DNA of 64,000 nt. It comes from Erythrobacteraceae bacterium (GTDB lineage: Bacteria; Pseudomonadota; Alphaproteobacteria; Sphingomonadales; Sphingomonadaceae). The translations under genes and the position numbers were made by a program. The stretch spans positions 62,001 through 126,000 of the forward strand of contig JAIYAM010000056.1 in assembly GCA_027489065.1 (NCBI GenBank), given 5' to 3'. Under the pieces are notes generated by a model that was not told where the DNA came from, did no database searches, and worked only from the letters and a program-made list of their open reading frames with translations. Positions 44,321 to 53,961 of this stretch are shown piece after piece (the first letter of the stretch is position 1; each line of letters starts with the position of its first letter).

Positions 44321-45334
44321 TCAGTGGTTCGGCGTATTGGAGGCCCTCACCTCGCCCCCGAAGATCGCCACCTCATTGACGCCAGCACTGGTCGCGCGGC
44401 CGCGATACATGCCGGTGGTGTTGAAGCTGAAGATCGCCTCGCCCTCAGGCGTGACAAGGATCACGCCGCCATCGCCGCCGAGCTTGGCGACGTCTGCCAT
44501 GACGTCGTCGGCGGCATCCTGAGGCTTGGCGCCCTGGAAGCGCAGCCGCGCGCAGATCTCGTGCGCCACGCCGACTCGAATAAAGTATTCGCCCCAGCCC
44601 GTCGCCGACACCGCGCAGCTCCGGTTATCCGCATAGGTCCCCGCGCCGATCAGCGGCGCATCGCCGACCCGGCCCCAGCGCTTGCCGGTCATGCCCCCGG
44701 TCGATGTGCCTGCCGCAAGGTTGCCGCTTCGGTCCAATGCCACCGCGCCCACCGTGCCGAACTTGTGGTCGACATCGAGCGCGGAGAGCTTCTCCGCCTT
44801 CATCCGCTCCAGCGCCTCGCGCCGTTCGGGCGTGGCGAAGTATACGGGCGGGGTGACGGCAAAGCCCTTCGACACCGCGAAGTCCTCGGCGCCCTTGCCC
44901 ATCAGCATCACGTGCTCGGACTGGGTGCGCACCGTGTCGGCGAGGAGGATCGGGTTCTTGACCGTCTTCACTCCCGCGACCGCGCCGGCCGAGCGGTCGC
45001 GCCCGTCCATGATCGAGGCGTCGAGCTCGTTCGTGCCGTCCCAGGTGAACACCGCGCCCTTGCCGGCGTTGAACAGCGGGTTGTCCTCCAGGATCACGAT
45101 CGCCGCCTTGACCGCGTCCATTGCCGCGCCGCCGTCCTTGAGGACCTTGCTCCCCGCATCGAGCGCGGCCTGCAGCGCGGCTTCGTACTGCACCCGCTTC
45201 TCGGGGGTCATCTGCGCCGGATCGAGCGTGCCCGCCCCGCCGTGGATGGCAAGCGACCACTTGGGCGCGGCGTCTTGAGCATGTGCGGGCTGGGTCATCA
45301 GGGCGAGGGCGATCAACGCTATGAGCTTCTTCAT
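44321..45334 (-). CDS. Isoaspartyl peptidase/L-asparaginase family protein, exported
   Basis: A 337-residue Ntn-hydrolase. It has a signal peptide (MKKLIALIALALMTQPAHAQ), then LAIHGGAGT, IVILEDNPLFNAGKG, and an autocleavage site before T194 in FGTVGAVALD, with STGGMTGK substrate loop. The family removes isoaspartyl residues from peptides and hydrolyses asparagine. Export to the periplasm is visible from the signal peptide. It is convergent to the beta-lactamase gene and divergent from the GNAT gene. Confidence 0.93.
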   Translation of the reverse strand: MKKLIALIALALMTQPAHAQDAAPKWSLAIHGGAGTLDPAQMTPEKRVQYEAALQAALDAGSKVLKDGGAAMDAVKAAIVILEDNPLFNAGKGAVFTWDGTNELDASIMDGRDRSAGAVAGVKTVKNPILLADTVRTQSEHVMLMGKGAEDFAVSKGFAVTPPVYFATPERREALERMKAEKLSALDVDHKFGTVGAVALDRSGNLAAGTSTGGMTGKRWGRVGDAPLIGAGTYADNRSCAVSATGWGEYFIRVGVAHEICARLRFQGAKPQDAADDVMADVAKLGGDGGVILVTPEGEAIFSFNTTGMYRGRATSAGVNEVAIFGGEVRASNTPNH

Positions 45335-45409
45335 GGAGACCGGCTGTAACGCGGCGCTCCCCGTTTCGCCAGCTTAACAGCCAGCCGCGCCGTCGCTAGG
45401 GGGGCAGGA

Positions 45410-45922
45410 ATGATCCTGCGCTCCGCCACCCTCGCCGATGCTCCCGCTCTCGCCAAGCTGGGCGCCGAAACCTTCGTCGCCGCCTTCGGGCACCTCTACA
45501 CACCGCAAGACCTCGCCGCCTTCCTCGCCGAGGTGCACAATCCGGACGCCGTCGCCGCCGAAATCGCGGGGGAGGACTGCATCCACCGCCTGGTCGAGGT
45601 GGACGATGCGCTCGTTGCCTTCTGCAAGCTGCGTTTCCCGAGCAAGTTCGCCGCGTATTCGGACGCGCAGAAACCGATCGAGCTTGCCCAGCTTTATGCC
45701 CTGCCCGGCCATACCGGCAGCGGAATTGGCGCACGGCTCATGGACTGGGCGCTTGAGGTTGCCCGCGATGGGGCGCACGATGCCATTCTGCTGTCGGTCT
45801 ATGCCGAGAACTTCGGTGCCCAGCGCTTCTACCAGCGCTACGGCTTCGGCAAGATCGCGGACATTACCTTCCAGGTGGGCGACCACCTCGATCCGGAATT
45901 GCTGTACGAATTGAAGCTGTAA
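45410..45922 (+). CDS. GNAT family N-acetyltransferase
   Basis: A 170-residue acetyltransferase: MILRSATLADAPALAKLG, the FCKLRFPS strand, the acetyl-CoA loop PGHTGSGIGARLMDWAL and the AENFGAQRFYQRYGFGK segment. It resembles the RimI-like or spermidine-type GNATs, but substrate is not determined. An SDR gene follows after 13 bases on the same strand, possibly co-transcribed. Confidence 0.9.
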   Translation: MILRSATLADAPALAKLGAETFVAAFGHLYTPQDLAAFLAEVHNPDAVAAEIAGEDCIHRLVEVDDALVAFCKLRFPSKFAAYSDAQKPIELAQLYALPGHTGSGIGARLMDWALEVARDGAHDAILLSVYAENFGAQRFYQRYGFGKIADITFQVGDHLDPELLYELKL

Positions 45923-45935
45923 GAGGGAGAGGGAC

Positions 45936-46886
45936 ATGAGCAAGTTCGGTTGGGGAAGCACCACGGACGATGTGCTGGAAGGTAAGGACCTGTCGGGGAT
46001 GACCGTGTTCATCACCGGGGCGAACTCCGGCCTCGGGCAGGAGACTGCGCGGGCGATGGCGGCCAAGGGCGCGCATGTCGTGATGGCAGGGCGCGACCAG
46101 ACCAAGCTCGACGAGGCGGTCGCTGCAATCCGCGGGACCGTGCCGGACGCCGCGCTCGACACCCTGACCGTCGACCTCGGCTCGCTCGAGAACATCCGCG
46201 CCGCGACCTCGCGCGCGCGCCAACGGTTCGAGAAAATCGACATCCTCATCAACAACGCCGGGGTCATGGCCACCCCCTTCGTGCACACCGCTGATGGCTT
46301 CGAGCGGCAATTCGGCACCAACCACCTCGGCCACTTTGCGCTGACCGCCGAACTGATGCCACTGATCGAGCGCGGCTCGGCCAAACGGATCGTCAACCTT
46401 TCGAGCCGCGGGCACTTCATGGGTACGGTCGATTTCGACGACCCCAACTTCGCCCGCCGCCCCTATGATCCCTGGGCGAGCTACGGGCAGTCGAAGACCG
46501 CCAACGTGCTGTTCAGCGTGGGGCTGGAGGAACGCTACGCGGTGCTCGGCATTCACGCCTATGCGGTGCATCCGGGCGGTATCGAGACCAACCTCGGCCG
46601 CTACATGACGCAGGAAATGCGTGAGGCGCTGCTGGCGCGGGTTACCACCTCCGACAGCGGCTTTGCATGGAAGACCATCCCGCAGGGCGCGGCGACAAGC
46701 TGCTGGGCGGCGACCGCCGATGAACTCGAAGGCCGGGGCGGTGTCTATTGCGAGGATTGCCACGTCGCGCCGGTCGACGACGAATCCACCGTGGCCGGGG
46801 TGCGCTCCTACGCGCTCAACCGCAGCTCCGCCGACCGGCTATGGAAGCTCAGCGAAGAGCTGACGGGGGCGAAGTTCCCGAGTTAG
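45936..46886 (+). CDS. SDR family oxidoreductase, retinol dehydrogenase-like
   Basis: A 316-residue short-chain dehydrogenase with TGANSGLG (28-35), NNAG in the ILINNAGVM segment, and catalytic YGQSK (WASYGQSKTANVLF). The pattern is that of WW-domain-oxidoreductase/retinol dehydrogenase-type SDRs. Cofactor and substrate cannot be told. A GAGGGAGAGGG site precedes ATG 45936. The stop overlaps the convergent hydrolase stop within TTAG. Confidence 0.88.
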   Translation: MSKFGWGSTTDDVLEGKDLSGMTVFITGANSGLGQETARAMAAKGAHVVMAGRDQTKLDEAVAAIRGTVPDAALDTLTVDLGSLENIRAATSRARQRFEKIDILINNAGVMATPFVHTADGFERQFGTNHLGHFALTAELMPLIERGSAKRIVNLSSRGHFMGTVDFDDPNFARRPYDPWASYGQSKTANVLFSVGLEERYAVLGIHAYAVHPGGIETNLGRYMTQEMREALLARVTTSDSGFAWKTIPQGAATSCWAATADELEGRGGVYCEDCHVAPVDDESTVAGVRSYALNRSSADRLWKLSEELTGAKFPS

Positions 46887-47821
46887 GCCGCGATAAACTC
46901 GCGCACCAGCCGGATCGCGTCCTTCGCCTCGCGCGTCGGGGTGATCGCCATGAAGACGTGCGGAGCGGCCTCGTATTCGTAGAGTTTCGCGTCCACCCCG
47001 GCAGCGCGAAGCTTGCCGAGGAAGGTCCGCGAATCGACGATGAACAGGTCTTGCCGCCCGGTCCAGATGCGGGTCGGCGGGAGCTGGGCGAGGTCTGCTG
47101 GCGATGCATAGAGCGGGCTCACTGCGGGATCCTCAAGACCGCGGCCCGCGGCAACGAGCGCCCCGCAGGCGCGCAGCGTGACGATCTTGAGCATGATGTC
47201 GTGCGGCTCGACCGCGGCGATGGCCGGATCGGCGAGCCCGAGATCGAGCCACGGTGCGAACAGCGCGAGCTTGCCGGGCATGGGGCCGCCAGCCTTGGCC
47301 AGCCGCAAGGCCAGCGCGAGCGCCATGTGGCCGCCCGCAGAATCGCCGTTGAGGACGATCCGCGCCGGGTCATGCGTTGCGGCAAGCTCGGCGTAGACCG
47401 CATCGGCAAGGTCGTCCTGCGCCGCGTAACCCGCTTCGGGCACCACCGGATAAAGCGGCACGGTGACGCTGATTCCGCAGACCTTCACCATCTCGGCGAC
47501 CAGCGGCCAGTGCTCCTTGAACATCGGCCGCACGAAGCCGCCGCCGTGGAAATAGAGCATGTGCCACTGCGCCGGTCCGCTCTTCGGGTGCAGCGTGACC
47601 ACCCTTGAGCCGAGCACCTCGCGCTCCTCCACCAGAAAGCGGCTTCGGAAGCTTTCGGGCATCGCCGCATCGAGCGGCAGCTTGCGCCCCGTCATGACCG
47701 CGTGAAAGCCCGCCTCGTCATGCGGGAATACCGGCGCCTGACGCGCCACCACCCACTTGACGAAGCGCAGCAGCAGGCTTGGCGCAGGGCTGCGCAGTTC
47801 GATGGAAGCGTCGGTCAGCAT
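46883..47821 (-). CDS. Alpha/beta hydrolase, HSL-type esterase
   Basis: A 312-residue esterase of the hormone-sensitive lipase group: oxyanion loop FHGGG (91-95) and nucleophile elbow GDSAGG (159-164, S161). Late acidic and His residues (QDLFIVD, APHVFM) complete the triad. ATG 47821 is used because GGGGAGA lies about 5 bases upstream. It likely acts on short acyl esters. It is divergent from ispG. Confidence 0.9.
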   Translation of the reverse strand: MLTDASIELRSPAPSLLLRFVKWVVARQAPVFPHDEAGFHAVMTGRKLPLDAAMPESFRSRFLVEEREVLGSRVVTLHPKSGPAQWHMLYFHGGGFVRPMFKEHWPLVAEMVKVCGISVTVPLYPVVPEAGYAAQDDLADAVYAELAATHDPARIVLNGDSAGGHMALALALRLAKAGGPMPGKLALFAPWLDLGLADPAIAAVEPHDIMLKIVTLRACGALVAAGRGLEDPAVSPLYASPADLAQLPPTRIWTGRQDLFIVDSRTFLGKLRAAGVDAKLYEYEAAPHVFMAITPTREAKDAIRLVREFIAA

Positions 47822-47926
47822 GGTGGTCTCCCCTTGTGCGGCCCAGACTGGCGCTCTTGCAGGGCAAGTCAAGACAGGCTGCGTCGCTCATTGCCCCGCA
47901 GCACATTGCCGACTATATGGCGCCCC

Positions 47927-49081
47927 ATGTCTTCCATCCGTCCGTGGCGCACGATCGAACGGCGCAAATGTCGCCAGATCATGGTGGGGAATGTCCCCGT
48001 AGGCGGTGATGCTCCCATCACCGTGCAGACCATGACCAACACTCCCACCGAGGATATCACGGCGACGATCGACCAGATCCGCCGTTGCGAGGAGGTGGGC
48101 GCCGACATCATCCGCGTGTCCTGCCCGACCGAGGAATCCACCCGCGACTTTCGCAAGATCACCCGCGCGGCGCGTATCCCGGTGGTCGCCGACATCCACT
48201 TCCACTACAAGCGCGCCCTCGAAGCCGCTGATGCCGGCGCGGCCTGCCTGCGCATCAATCCGGGCAATATCGGCTCGGCCGACCGCGTCGCCGAGGTGGT
48301 GCGCGCCGCAAAGGCCAATGGCTGCGCGATCCGCATCGGCGTGAACGCGGGCAGCCTCGAGAAGGACCTGCTGGAGAAGTACGGCGAACCCTGCCCCGAA
48401 GCGCTGATCGAAAGCGCGCTCGATCACATCAAGCTGCTGCAGGATCACGACTTCCACGAGTTCAAGGTGGCGGTGAAGGCCTCCGACGTGTTCCTCGCGG
48501 TTGCCGCCTACCATGGCCTTGCCGAAACGGTCGATTGCCCGCTCCACCTCGGCATCACCGAAGCGGGCGGGCTGATCGGCGGGACGGTCAAGTCCTCGAT
48601 CGGCATGGGCTCGCTGCTGTGGGCCGGGATCGGCGATACGATCCGCGTCAGCCTCTCGGCGGAGCCGGAGCAGGAGATCAAGGTCGGCTTCGAGATGCTC
48701 AAGGCCCTGGGCCTGCGCACCCGCGGCGTTCGCATTGTCTCGTGCCCTTCGTGCTCGCGCCAGGGCTTCGACGTGATCCGTACGGTGGAGGCACTGGAGG
48801 CGCGGCTCGAACACATCAAGACGCCGATGAGCCTCTCGATCCTCGGCTGCGTCGTCAACGGCCCGGGCGAGGCGCGCGAGACCGACATCGGCCTCACCGG
48901 CGGCGGTGCGGGCAAGCACATGGTCTACCTGCGCGGCGTGACCGATCACACGATCGAGAGCGAGGACATGCTCGATCACATCGTGCGGCTGGTCGAAGCC
49001 AAGGCCGCCGAGATCGATGCGGGCGAAGCAACCGCCTTCGATCCCCACGCCGCCCCGCAAGCAGCCGTAGCCGCCGAGTGA
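47927..49081 (+). CDS. ispG: 4-hydroxy-3-methylbut-2-enyl diphosphate synthase (flavodoxin)
   Basis: IspG is a [4Fe-4S] enzyme that converts MEcPP to HMBPP in the MEP isoprenoid pathway. The 384 residues show [33 protein letters not shown], and the cluster ligands C273 and C276 in SCPSCSRQG and C308 in [10 protein letters not shown]. The start ATG 47927 was chosen because the protein then opens [19 protein letters not shown], as normal. It overlaps the thioredoxin-like gene by 4 bases (GTGA). Confidence 0.97.
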   Translation: MSSIRPWRTIERRKCRQIMVGNVPVGGDAPITVQTMTNTPTEDITATIDQIRRCEEVGADIIRVSCPTEESTRDFRKITRAARIPVVADIHFHYKRALEAADAGAACLRINPGNIGSADRVAEVVRAAKANGCAIRIGVNAGSLEKDLLEKYGEPCPEALIESALDHIKLLQDHDFHEFKVAVKASDVFLAVAAYHGLAETVDCPLHLGITEAGGLIGGTVKSSIGMGSLLWAGIGDTIRVSLSAEPEQEIKVGFEMLKALGLRTRGVRIVSCPSCSRQGFDVIRTVEALEARLEHIKTPMSLSILGCVVNGPGEARETDIGLTGGGAGKHMVYLRGVTDHTIESEDMLDHIVRLVEAKAAEIDAGEATAFDPHAAPQAAVAAE

Positions 49082-49575
49082 ACGCCCGCGCATGGGCCAC
49101 GGGCCTCGCGCTGGCGCTCGCCGCCTGCGCGACGACGCCCGATGCTCCGGCCCATCCCGAGGCACGTGCCTACTCGGCCAACGCTCATGCGGCAGCCGAG
49201 GTGGACGCAGCCCTCGCCCGCGCCTCCGCGAACGGCAAGCGGGTACTGCTCGTCATGGGCGCCAACTGGTGCCACGACAGCCGCGCGCTCGCCGGATGGC
49301 TGGAGACCCCGCGCTTCGCCGCGCTGGTCGCGAGAGCCTACGAGGTCGCCTATGTCGATGTCGGCGTGCCCCAGACCGGCGAGGGCCGGAATCTCGATAT
49401 CGCTCGCCGCTTTGGCCTCGCCGAACTCACCGGCACTCCCGCGCTGCTGGTGCTGACGGCCGACGGGAAGGCCGTGAACCTCGACACGGCGGCCAGTTGG
49501 CGCAACGCCGCGAGCCGCAGCGAGGACGCGATCTTCGCCGAACTGACGGCGCTGGCAGCCCCCCCGGCCCCGTGA
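49078..49575 (+). CDS. Thioredoxin-like lipoprotein with one active-site cysteine
   Basis: A 165-residue exported protein. A short signal peptide ends in lipobox LAAC (C17). The thioredoxin fold is read from [20 protein letters not shown] and the TGTPALLVL cis-proline segment. The usual CXXC is reduced to C65-H-D-S68, so it is not a standard disulfide oxidoreductase; it may bind copper or act as a reductant with one cysteine. The start GTG overlaps the ispG stop, and its stop overlaps mntP. Confidence 0.8.
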   Translation: MNARAWATGLALALAACATTPDAPAHPEARAYSANAHAAAEVDAALARASANGKRVLLVMGANWCHDSRALAGWLETPRFAALVARAYEVAYVDVGVPQTGEGRNLDIARRFGLAELTGTPALLVLTADGKAVNLDTAASWRNAASRSEDAIFAELTALAAPPAP

Positions 49576-50117
49576 TCGCGGCGCTCCTCCTTGCTTTCGC
49601 ACTTGCGATGGACGCCTTTGCGGTGGCGCTCACCCAAGGCGCGCGCTTCCGGCCGAGCCCGCGCGGGGGTCTCGCCATCGCGCTGACCTTCGGGGCGTTT
49701 CAGGCGCTGATGCCGCTGATCGGCTGGGGGATCGGCACGGTTGCGCTCGTCTATGTCGAGGCGATCGATCACTGGATCGCCTTCGGCCTGCTGGCCTTCC
49801 TCGGTGTGCGGATGCTTGGCGGCCACGTGGGAGACGGCGAGGCGGCCCATGCGCTGACCGGCCGCACGCTCCTTGTCGCGGGGCTCGCCACCAGCATCGA
49901 TGCGCTCGCTGCCGGGATCACGCTGCCGGCGCTGGGGGTCCCTCCGCTGCTCGCCGTCGCCCTGATCGGGCTCGTCACCGCGCTGATGAGCGGGGCGGGT
50001 GTGCTGCTCGGGCGGGTCGCGGGGGAGAACTGGGGCGCATGGGCCGAACGCGCGGGCGGGCTGATCCTGATCGGCCTGGGCCTGCGCATCCTCGGCCAGC
50101 ACACCGGCTGGCTCTGA
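49572..50117 (+). CDS. mntP: Manganese efflux pump MntP family protein
   Basis: A 181-residue membrane protein with about six helices: [15 protein letters not shown] near the start and the matching [19 protein letters not shown] in the second half, the repeated D-x3-A motifs of MntP (UPF0059). MntP exports Mn2+. No yybP-ykoY riboswitch could be seen since the gene starts inside its predecessor (GTGA). It follows ispG and the thioredoxin-like gene in one operon. Confidence 0.88.
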   Translation: MIAALLLAFALAMDAFAVALTQGARFRPSPRGGLAIALTFGAFQALMPLIGWGIGTVALVYVEAIDHWIAFGLLAFLGVRMLGGHVGDGEAAHALTGRTLLVAGLATSIDALAAGITLPALGVPPLLAVALIGLVTALMSGAGVLLGRVAGENWGAWAERAGGLILIGLGLRILGQHTGWL

Positions 50118-50124
50118 ACGGGCC

Positions 50125-51048
50125 GTGCTCCACGTCGTCCACCACGCCGACTACATGGCACCCCGCCCGGACCGTGGCAGCTTCCGGTTCGACAAGTACT
50201 ATCTCGTGATGGAGGAACTGCGGGCCAGTGGCGCACCCCTGATCGAGCACGCCCCCGAGCCCATGCCGCGCGAGTGGCTCGAGGCGGTGCACGATCCCGA
50301 TTACGTCGACGAGGTCTTCCGCGCCGACGTTCCCCGCGCAAAGGAGCGGCGGATCGGCTTCCCGGTCACGCAGGCGATCGCGAGCCGTGTGCGCCATACC
50401 AATGGCGGGACGTGGCTCGCCGCCCAGCTCGCGCGCCAGCATGGCTACGCCGCCAACTCCGCAGCCGGGAGCCACCATGCGCTGCACGATACGGGCGCGG
50501 GCTATTGCGTGTTCAACGATCTCGCGGTGACCGCCAACCGGTTGATTGCCGAACGGCATGCCGCCCGCGTGCTGATTGTGGACTGCGATGTCCACCAAGG
50601 CGACGGCACAGCCAGCCTGACCGCAGGCCGCGAGGACATCTTCACCCTCTCGCTCCATGCCGAAAAGAACTTCCCGGTCCGCAAGGCCCGATCCAGCCTC
50701 GACATCGCTCTGCCCGACGGCACCGACGACGACGCCTACATGGACGCCCTCACCCGCCACCTTCCGCAAGCGATCGCCGACTTCGCCCCGGACTTCGTGC
50801 TGTACCAGGCAGGCGTCGATCCGCACCTCGACGACAAGCTCGGCCGCCTCGCCCTCACCGACGAGGGGCTGGCAATGCGCGACCGCTTCGTCGTCAGCGA
50901 ATCCCGCAGGCGCGGCCTGCCGATCGCCAGCGCATTGGGCGGCGGCTATGGCGACGATCCGCGGGCAGTCGCCGCCCGCCATGCCGCCTCGATGCTGGCA
51001 ATGGCCGCGCAGAACGCCGCATTTCCCGCTCCATCGGCGACGAAATGA
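50125..51048 (+). CDS. Histone deacetylase family protein
   Basis: A 307-residue deacetylase of the arginase-like fold. Zinc ligands and catalytic residues are present in [19 protein letters not shown] (about 152-160) and [12 protein letters not shown] (about 229-240). Bacterial members deacetylate acetylpolyamines or small amides. The start is GTG 50125, 7 bases after mntP, so it may belong to the same operon. Confidence 0.9.
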   Translation: MLHVVHHADYMAPRPDRGSFRFDKYYLVMEELRASGAPLIEHAPEPMPREWLEAVHDPDYVDEVFRADVPRAKERRIGFPVTQAIASRVRHTNGGTWLAAQLARQHGYAANSAAGSHHALHDTGAGYCVFNDLAVTANRLIAERHAARVLIVDCDVHQGDGTASLTAGREDIFTLSLHAEKNFPVRKARSSLDIALPDGTDDDAYMDALTRHLPQAIADFAPDFVLYQAGVDPHLDDKLGRLALTDEGLAMRDRFVVSESRRRGLPIASALGGGYGDDPRAVAARHAASMLAMAAQNAAFPAPSATK

Positions 51049-51083
51049 AACTAACATGCGATAAGATGTTGGAACGTGGCTTG

Positions 51084-51109
51084 GGAACCCGATGAGACGC
51101 GGTTACGTT
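51084..51109 (+). promoter_or_regulatory. EcfG-type promoter (GGAAC-N17-CGTT) of the L,D-transpeptidase
   Basis: GGAAC at 51084-51088 and CGTT at 51106-51109 with a 17-base spacer match the general-stress consensus exactly. The -10 ends 9 bases before ATG 51119. A perfect 9-base match with these spacers is expected about once by chance per window of this size, so position is what supports it. Confidence 0.55.
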
Positions 51110-51118
51110 GATACGGCA

Positions 51119-51835
51119 ATGAAGCGGCGCGACCTTCTCAAAGGTACTCTCGTCGCCGGGGCGGCCCTCGCGCTCCCCGGACGGCTCGCTGCGTCGGTCG
51201 TCCCGGCGAGCGTCGCACCCGGCACCCCGCGCGACCGCCTCCTCTTGGACATCGCCAAGCGCGAGCTGATGCGCGCTGGCGACGCGATCTGGAAGCACGA
51301 TATCGTCGGCATCGCGGACTTCGGCCTGCACTCGGCCAAGCCGCGCTTCCACTTCGTCAATCTCGAACGCGGCGAGGTGCGCTCGCACCATGTCAGCCAC
51401 GGGATCGGTTCGGACTACCAGCACGACGGCTGGCTCAAGCAGTTCTCGAACACCGAAGGCTCGAACGCGACCAGCCGCGGCGCCTACGTGACGTGGGAGT
51501 GGTACAAGGGCCGCTACGGCACCTCGGTGCGTCTCGGCGGACTTGATGCAAGCAACAACGCGGCGCTGCAACGCTACATCGTGATGCACCACGCCGACTA
51601 TGCCGAGCCCGATCATCTCGCCCGCTACGGCCGCCTCGGGCGCTCCAACGGCTGTTTCGCGATGGGCACCGCGCAGTTTCATGATGCGCTGATGTACCTT
51701 TCGGGCGGGCGGCTGCTGTTCGCCGACAGCCTCGGGCTGGAGGAAGACGGCTCGATCCAGCCGGTCCCGGAGCTGGCGATGTACGATCGCAGCCCGCTCG
51801 ATTTCGGACCCGGCCCGGTCGCCAGCGCGTTCTGA
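51119..51835 (+). CDS. Murein L,D-transpeptidase catalytic domain family protein (YkuD_2)
   Basis: A 238-residue exported protein with a Tat-type N-terminus (MKRRDLLKGTLVAGAALALPG). The domain shows FHFVNLERGEVRSHHVSHG, and the catalytic GRSNGCFAMG with its cysteine, as in YkuD_2 proteins thought to crosslink or edit peptidoglycan. ATG 51119 is chosen because an upstream in-frame ATG 51092 lies inside a GGAAC/CGTT promoter. A stress-sigma link is inferred. A hypothetical membrane protein gene follows after 3 bases. Confidence 0.85.
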   Translation: MKRRDLLKGTLVAGAALALPGRLAASVVPASVAPGTPRDRLLLDIAKRELMRAGDAIWKHDIVGIADFGLHSAKPRFHFVNLERGEVRSHHVSHGIGSDYQHDGWLKQFSNTEGSNATSRGAYVTWEWYKGRYGTSVRLGGLDASNNAALQRYIVMHHADYAEPDHLARYGRLGRSNGCFAMGTAQFHDALMYLSGGRLLFADSLGLEEDGSIQPVPELAMYDRSPLDFGPGPVASAF

Positions 51836-51838
51836 GGC

Positions 51839-52339
51839 GTGCCTTACCGGGGCGGCTTTGGACGACCGGAATCCCGCCTCGCAGCAACGGCAGGTGCGAT
51901 CGTTCCGGCCAGCATTGCCGCCGGATTGATCGGTACAGCGTGTCTGACAGTCATCGTCATTGGCGCTGCCGTCTACACTGGCGAGTTCACCCCGCTTTCG
52001 CTTGAGGCTTTGCTAGGCGTACTCGTCTTCACCGGCACAATGATCGCAATCGGTACCATCGGCGGAACCTTTGTGGTCGCCTTCTATCTGGTGCTATTCG
52101 GCCTGCCTATCGCGCTGTTGCTAGGCGAACGCATCCGCTCCGCGACCGGTCTCCTTGCCGCTATGGCCGCAGGCGCCGCGGCCGCCTTCGTGGCGGTGCG
52201 CTGGTTGTGGGGCGTGACGGCAGCGTCCGAGGACGCCGCCTGGAATTACGATGCACTGATCGTGATATGCTTCGTTTTGCCTGCCGCGTGGCTCTACAGG
52301 CGGCAGGTCATCGCGATGCTCGACGAGCTACCCGCCTAG
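51839..52339 (+). CDS. Hypothetical membrane protein
   Basis: Not recognised. A 166-residue protein from a GTG start with about four hydrophobic helices (ASIAAGLIGTACLTVIVIG, then ALLGVLVFTGTMIAIG, FVVAFYLVLFGLPIALLL, and a C-terminal DALIVICFVLPAAWLY). No conserved motif stands out. The gene starts 3 bases after the transpeptidase stop, so the two are probably co-transcribed. Its stop overlaps the convergent L,D-transpeptidase gene within CTAG. Confidence 0.7.
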   Translation: MPYRGGFGRPESRLAATAGAIVPASIAAGLIGTACLTVIVIGAAVYTGEFTPLSLEALLGVLVFTGTMIAIGTIGGTFVVAFYLVLFGLPIALLLGERIRSATGLLAAMAAGAAAAFVAVRWLWGVTAASEDAAWNYDALIVICFVLPAAWLYRRQVIAMLDELPA

Positions 52340-53775
52340 CTATCCCGCAGATCATCCTCAATCACGATCACCTCGTCGGTCGGCACCGCGCTGCGGTTCC
52401 GAACGCGCGGCTTGTCCAGACTGGCGAGGACCGGTGTGTCGCGGCCGTAGATGTCCTTGAAGGTCGCCATCTCGCCGTTGATGTCGGAGGCCATCGTGAA
52501 ATAGGTGATGTAGGCCGCCCACTTCTTCTCGAGCGCCACCTTGGTGTACTTGCGCGAGTTGGCGATCGCGACCGCCTCATCCTTGGTTGCGCCCTTGCCG
52601 AGGATCGCCATCGTCATCGCGAGCTCCAGCGCGCGCTCGGTGCGCACGCAGCCGTGCGACAACGCACGGTCGGCATTCGCGAACAGGTGGCGCGAGGGCG
52701 TGTCGTGGAAGAAGATCGCGTGTTCGTTGGGCATTTCGAGCTTCATCAGCCCCAGCGAATTGCCCGGCCCTGGCTGCTGGACGACGGTGATCATCCCGTT
52801 TGCCGCCTTGGTGCCGACATAGCCGTTGGCCTTGGCCCAGCCGGGGTTGCCGATGACCTTAGCGCCCAGGCCCTCGCCCTTGACGATCGACTGCGGCACC
52901 GTCCAGGTCGGGTTGAAGACCACGCCCTCGACCGTCTCGGCGAGCTGCGGCGTGGCGGTGCGTCCGGGCTTGCCGACGATCGTGCGATAGGTGCTGATGA
53001 TACGGTTGCGCACGGTGAGGCGCAGCTGGAACTCGGGCACGTTGGTGATGAGGTATTGCGAGCCGAGGTCGCGCGCCAGCCAGCGCCAGCGGTCCATGTT
53101 GGCGCGGATCAGCTTGCGCTTGGCCACCGCGCTGGTGGGCGTGGCGGCCAGCTCGGCCTTGAGCTTGGCGTAATCGGGGTGGGTCGGATTGAGCTTGGCG
53201 AGCGTGCCGACGATATCGCCGGTCTTGAGCGCCTCGGCCAGAACGTCGCCGGTGCGGCTGACGTCGCGGTCCGGATCGACGACGAACCACTGCTCGCGCG
53301 CGTCCATCGGCGTGCGTCCGTCGCGCAGGTCCTCGACCAGCCAAGCGAAGCTCTGCGAGGCCATCTGGTTCAGTTCGGCCGAGGGGCCGGAGGCGAGCGC
53401 GACCTTGAGCGGCGCGAGATCGTAATCCTTGGGATCGAGCCCTTCGCTGCCGATCCCCTCGATCACCGCAACAAGCCGCGCAACCTGGCCGACCGTCCAG
53501 GCCTGAACGGTCGGCGCTTCGGCGGGCGTGATCTGCACCACCGGCTGGGACACGGTCGGCGGGAAGGCTTTCGTGAAGGTGTCGGAAGGCTTGGCGGGGG
53601 AAGCCGGCGTCGGCGCCGCACCGGGCATCTGCTCGACCGCCGGTCCCGGAGGGGTCTGCTGGGCGCCGGAGATCACGACGCGCTTCGCGCCCGCACCGTC
53701 CTGGGCCATCGCGGCCGTCGCCAACAGCGCCGCGAGGGCGGTGCCGCCTGCGAGTTTACCCGGAAACCTGATCAT
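52336..53775 (-). CDS. L,D-transpeptidase family protein, YcbB/LdtD-like
   Basis: A 479-residue periplasmic enzyme. A signal peptide (ALAALLATAAMAQ) is followed by a Pro-rich linker, a scaffold region with a peptidoglycan-binding-like helix part, and the YkuD catalytic domain: SLGLMKLEMPN, the FFHDTPSRHLF segment and catalytic HGCVR. It makes 3-3 crosslinks or anchors proteins in murein. Two L,D-transpeptidase genes lie within 3 kb of each other here, facing each other. Confidence 0.92.
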   Translation of the reverse strand: MIRFPGKLAGGTALAALLATAAMAQDGAGAKRVVISGAQQTPPGPAVEQMPGAAPTPASPAKPSDTFTKAFPPTVSQPVVQITPAEAPTVQAWTVGQVARLVAVIEGIGSEGLDPKDYDLAPLKVALASGPSAELNQMASQSFAWLVEDLRDGRTPMDAREQWFVVDPDRDVSRTGDVLAEALKTGDIVGTLAKLNPTHPDYAKLKAELAATPTSAVAKRKLIRANMDRWRWLARDLGSQYLITNVPEFQLRLTVRNRIISTYRTIVGKPGRTATPQLAETVEGVVFNPTWTVPQSIVKGEGLGAKVIGNPGWAKANGYVGTKAANGMITVVQQPGPGNSLGLMKLEMPNEHAIFFHDTPSRHLFANADRALSHGCVRTERALELAMTMAILGKGATKDEAVAIANSRKYTKVALEKKWAAYITYFTMASDINGEMATFKDIYGRDTPVLASLDKPRVRNRSAVPTDEVIVIEDDLRDS

Positions 53776-53961
53776 TTCTCTTCGCTTTCATCGCCCCGTG
53801 CCGCCGGAGGGGTGCGGCATCGCAATTGCCCGCAGCCTTACCCGCTCCGCCCTGCCCCTATCAACCATGTTCGCTTTCACCTGCATTAATGTTCACACCC
53901 CAGTGCCGCTTTCTCGTGTCCCTGCGTGACCTCTCGCGGCGGTGCGCCTAAGGGATCGGCC

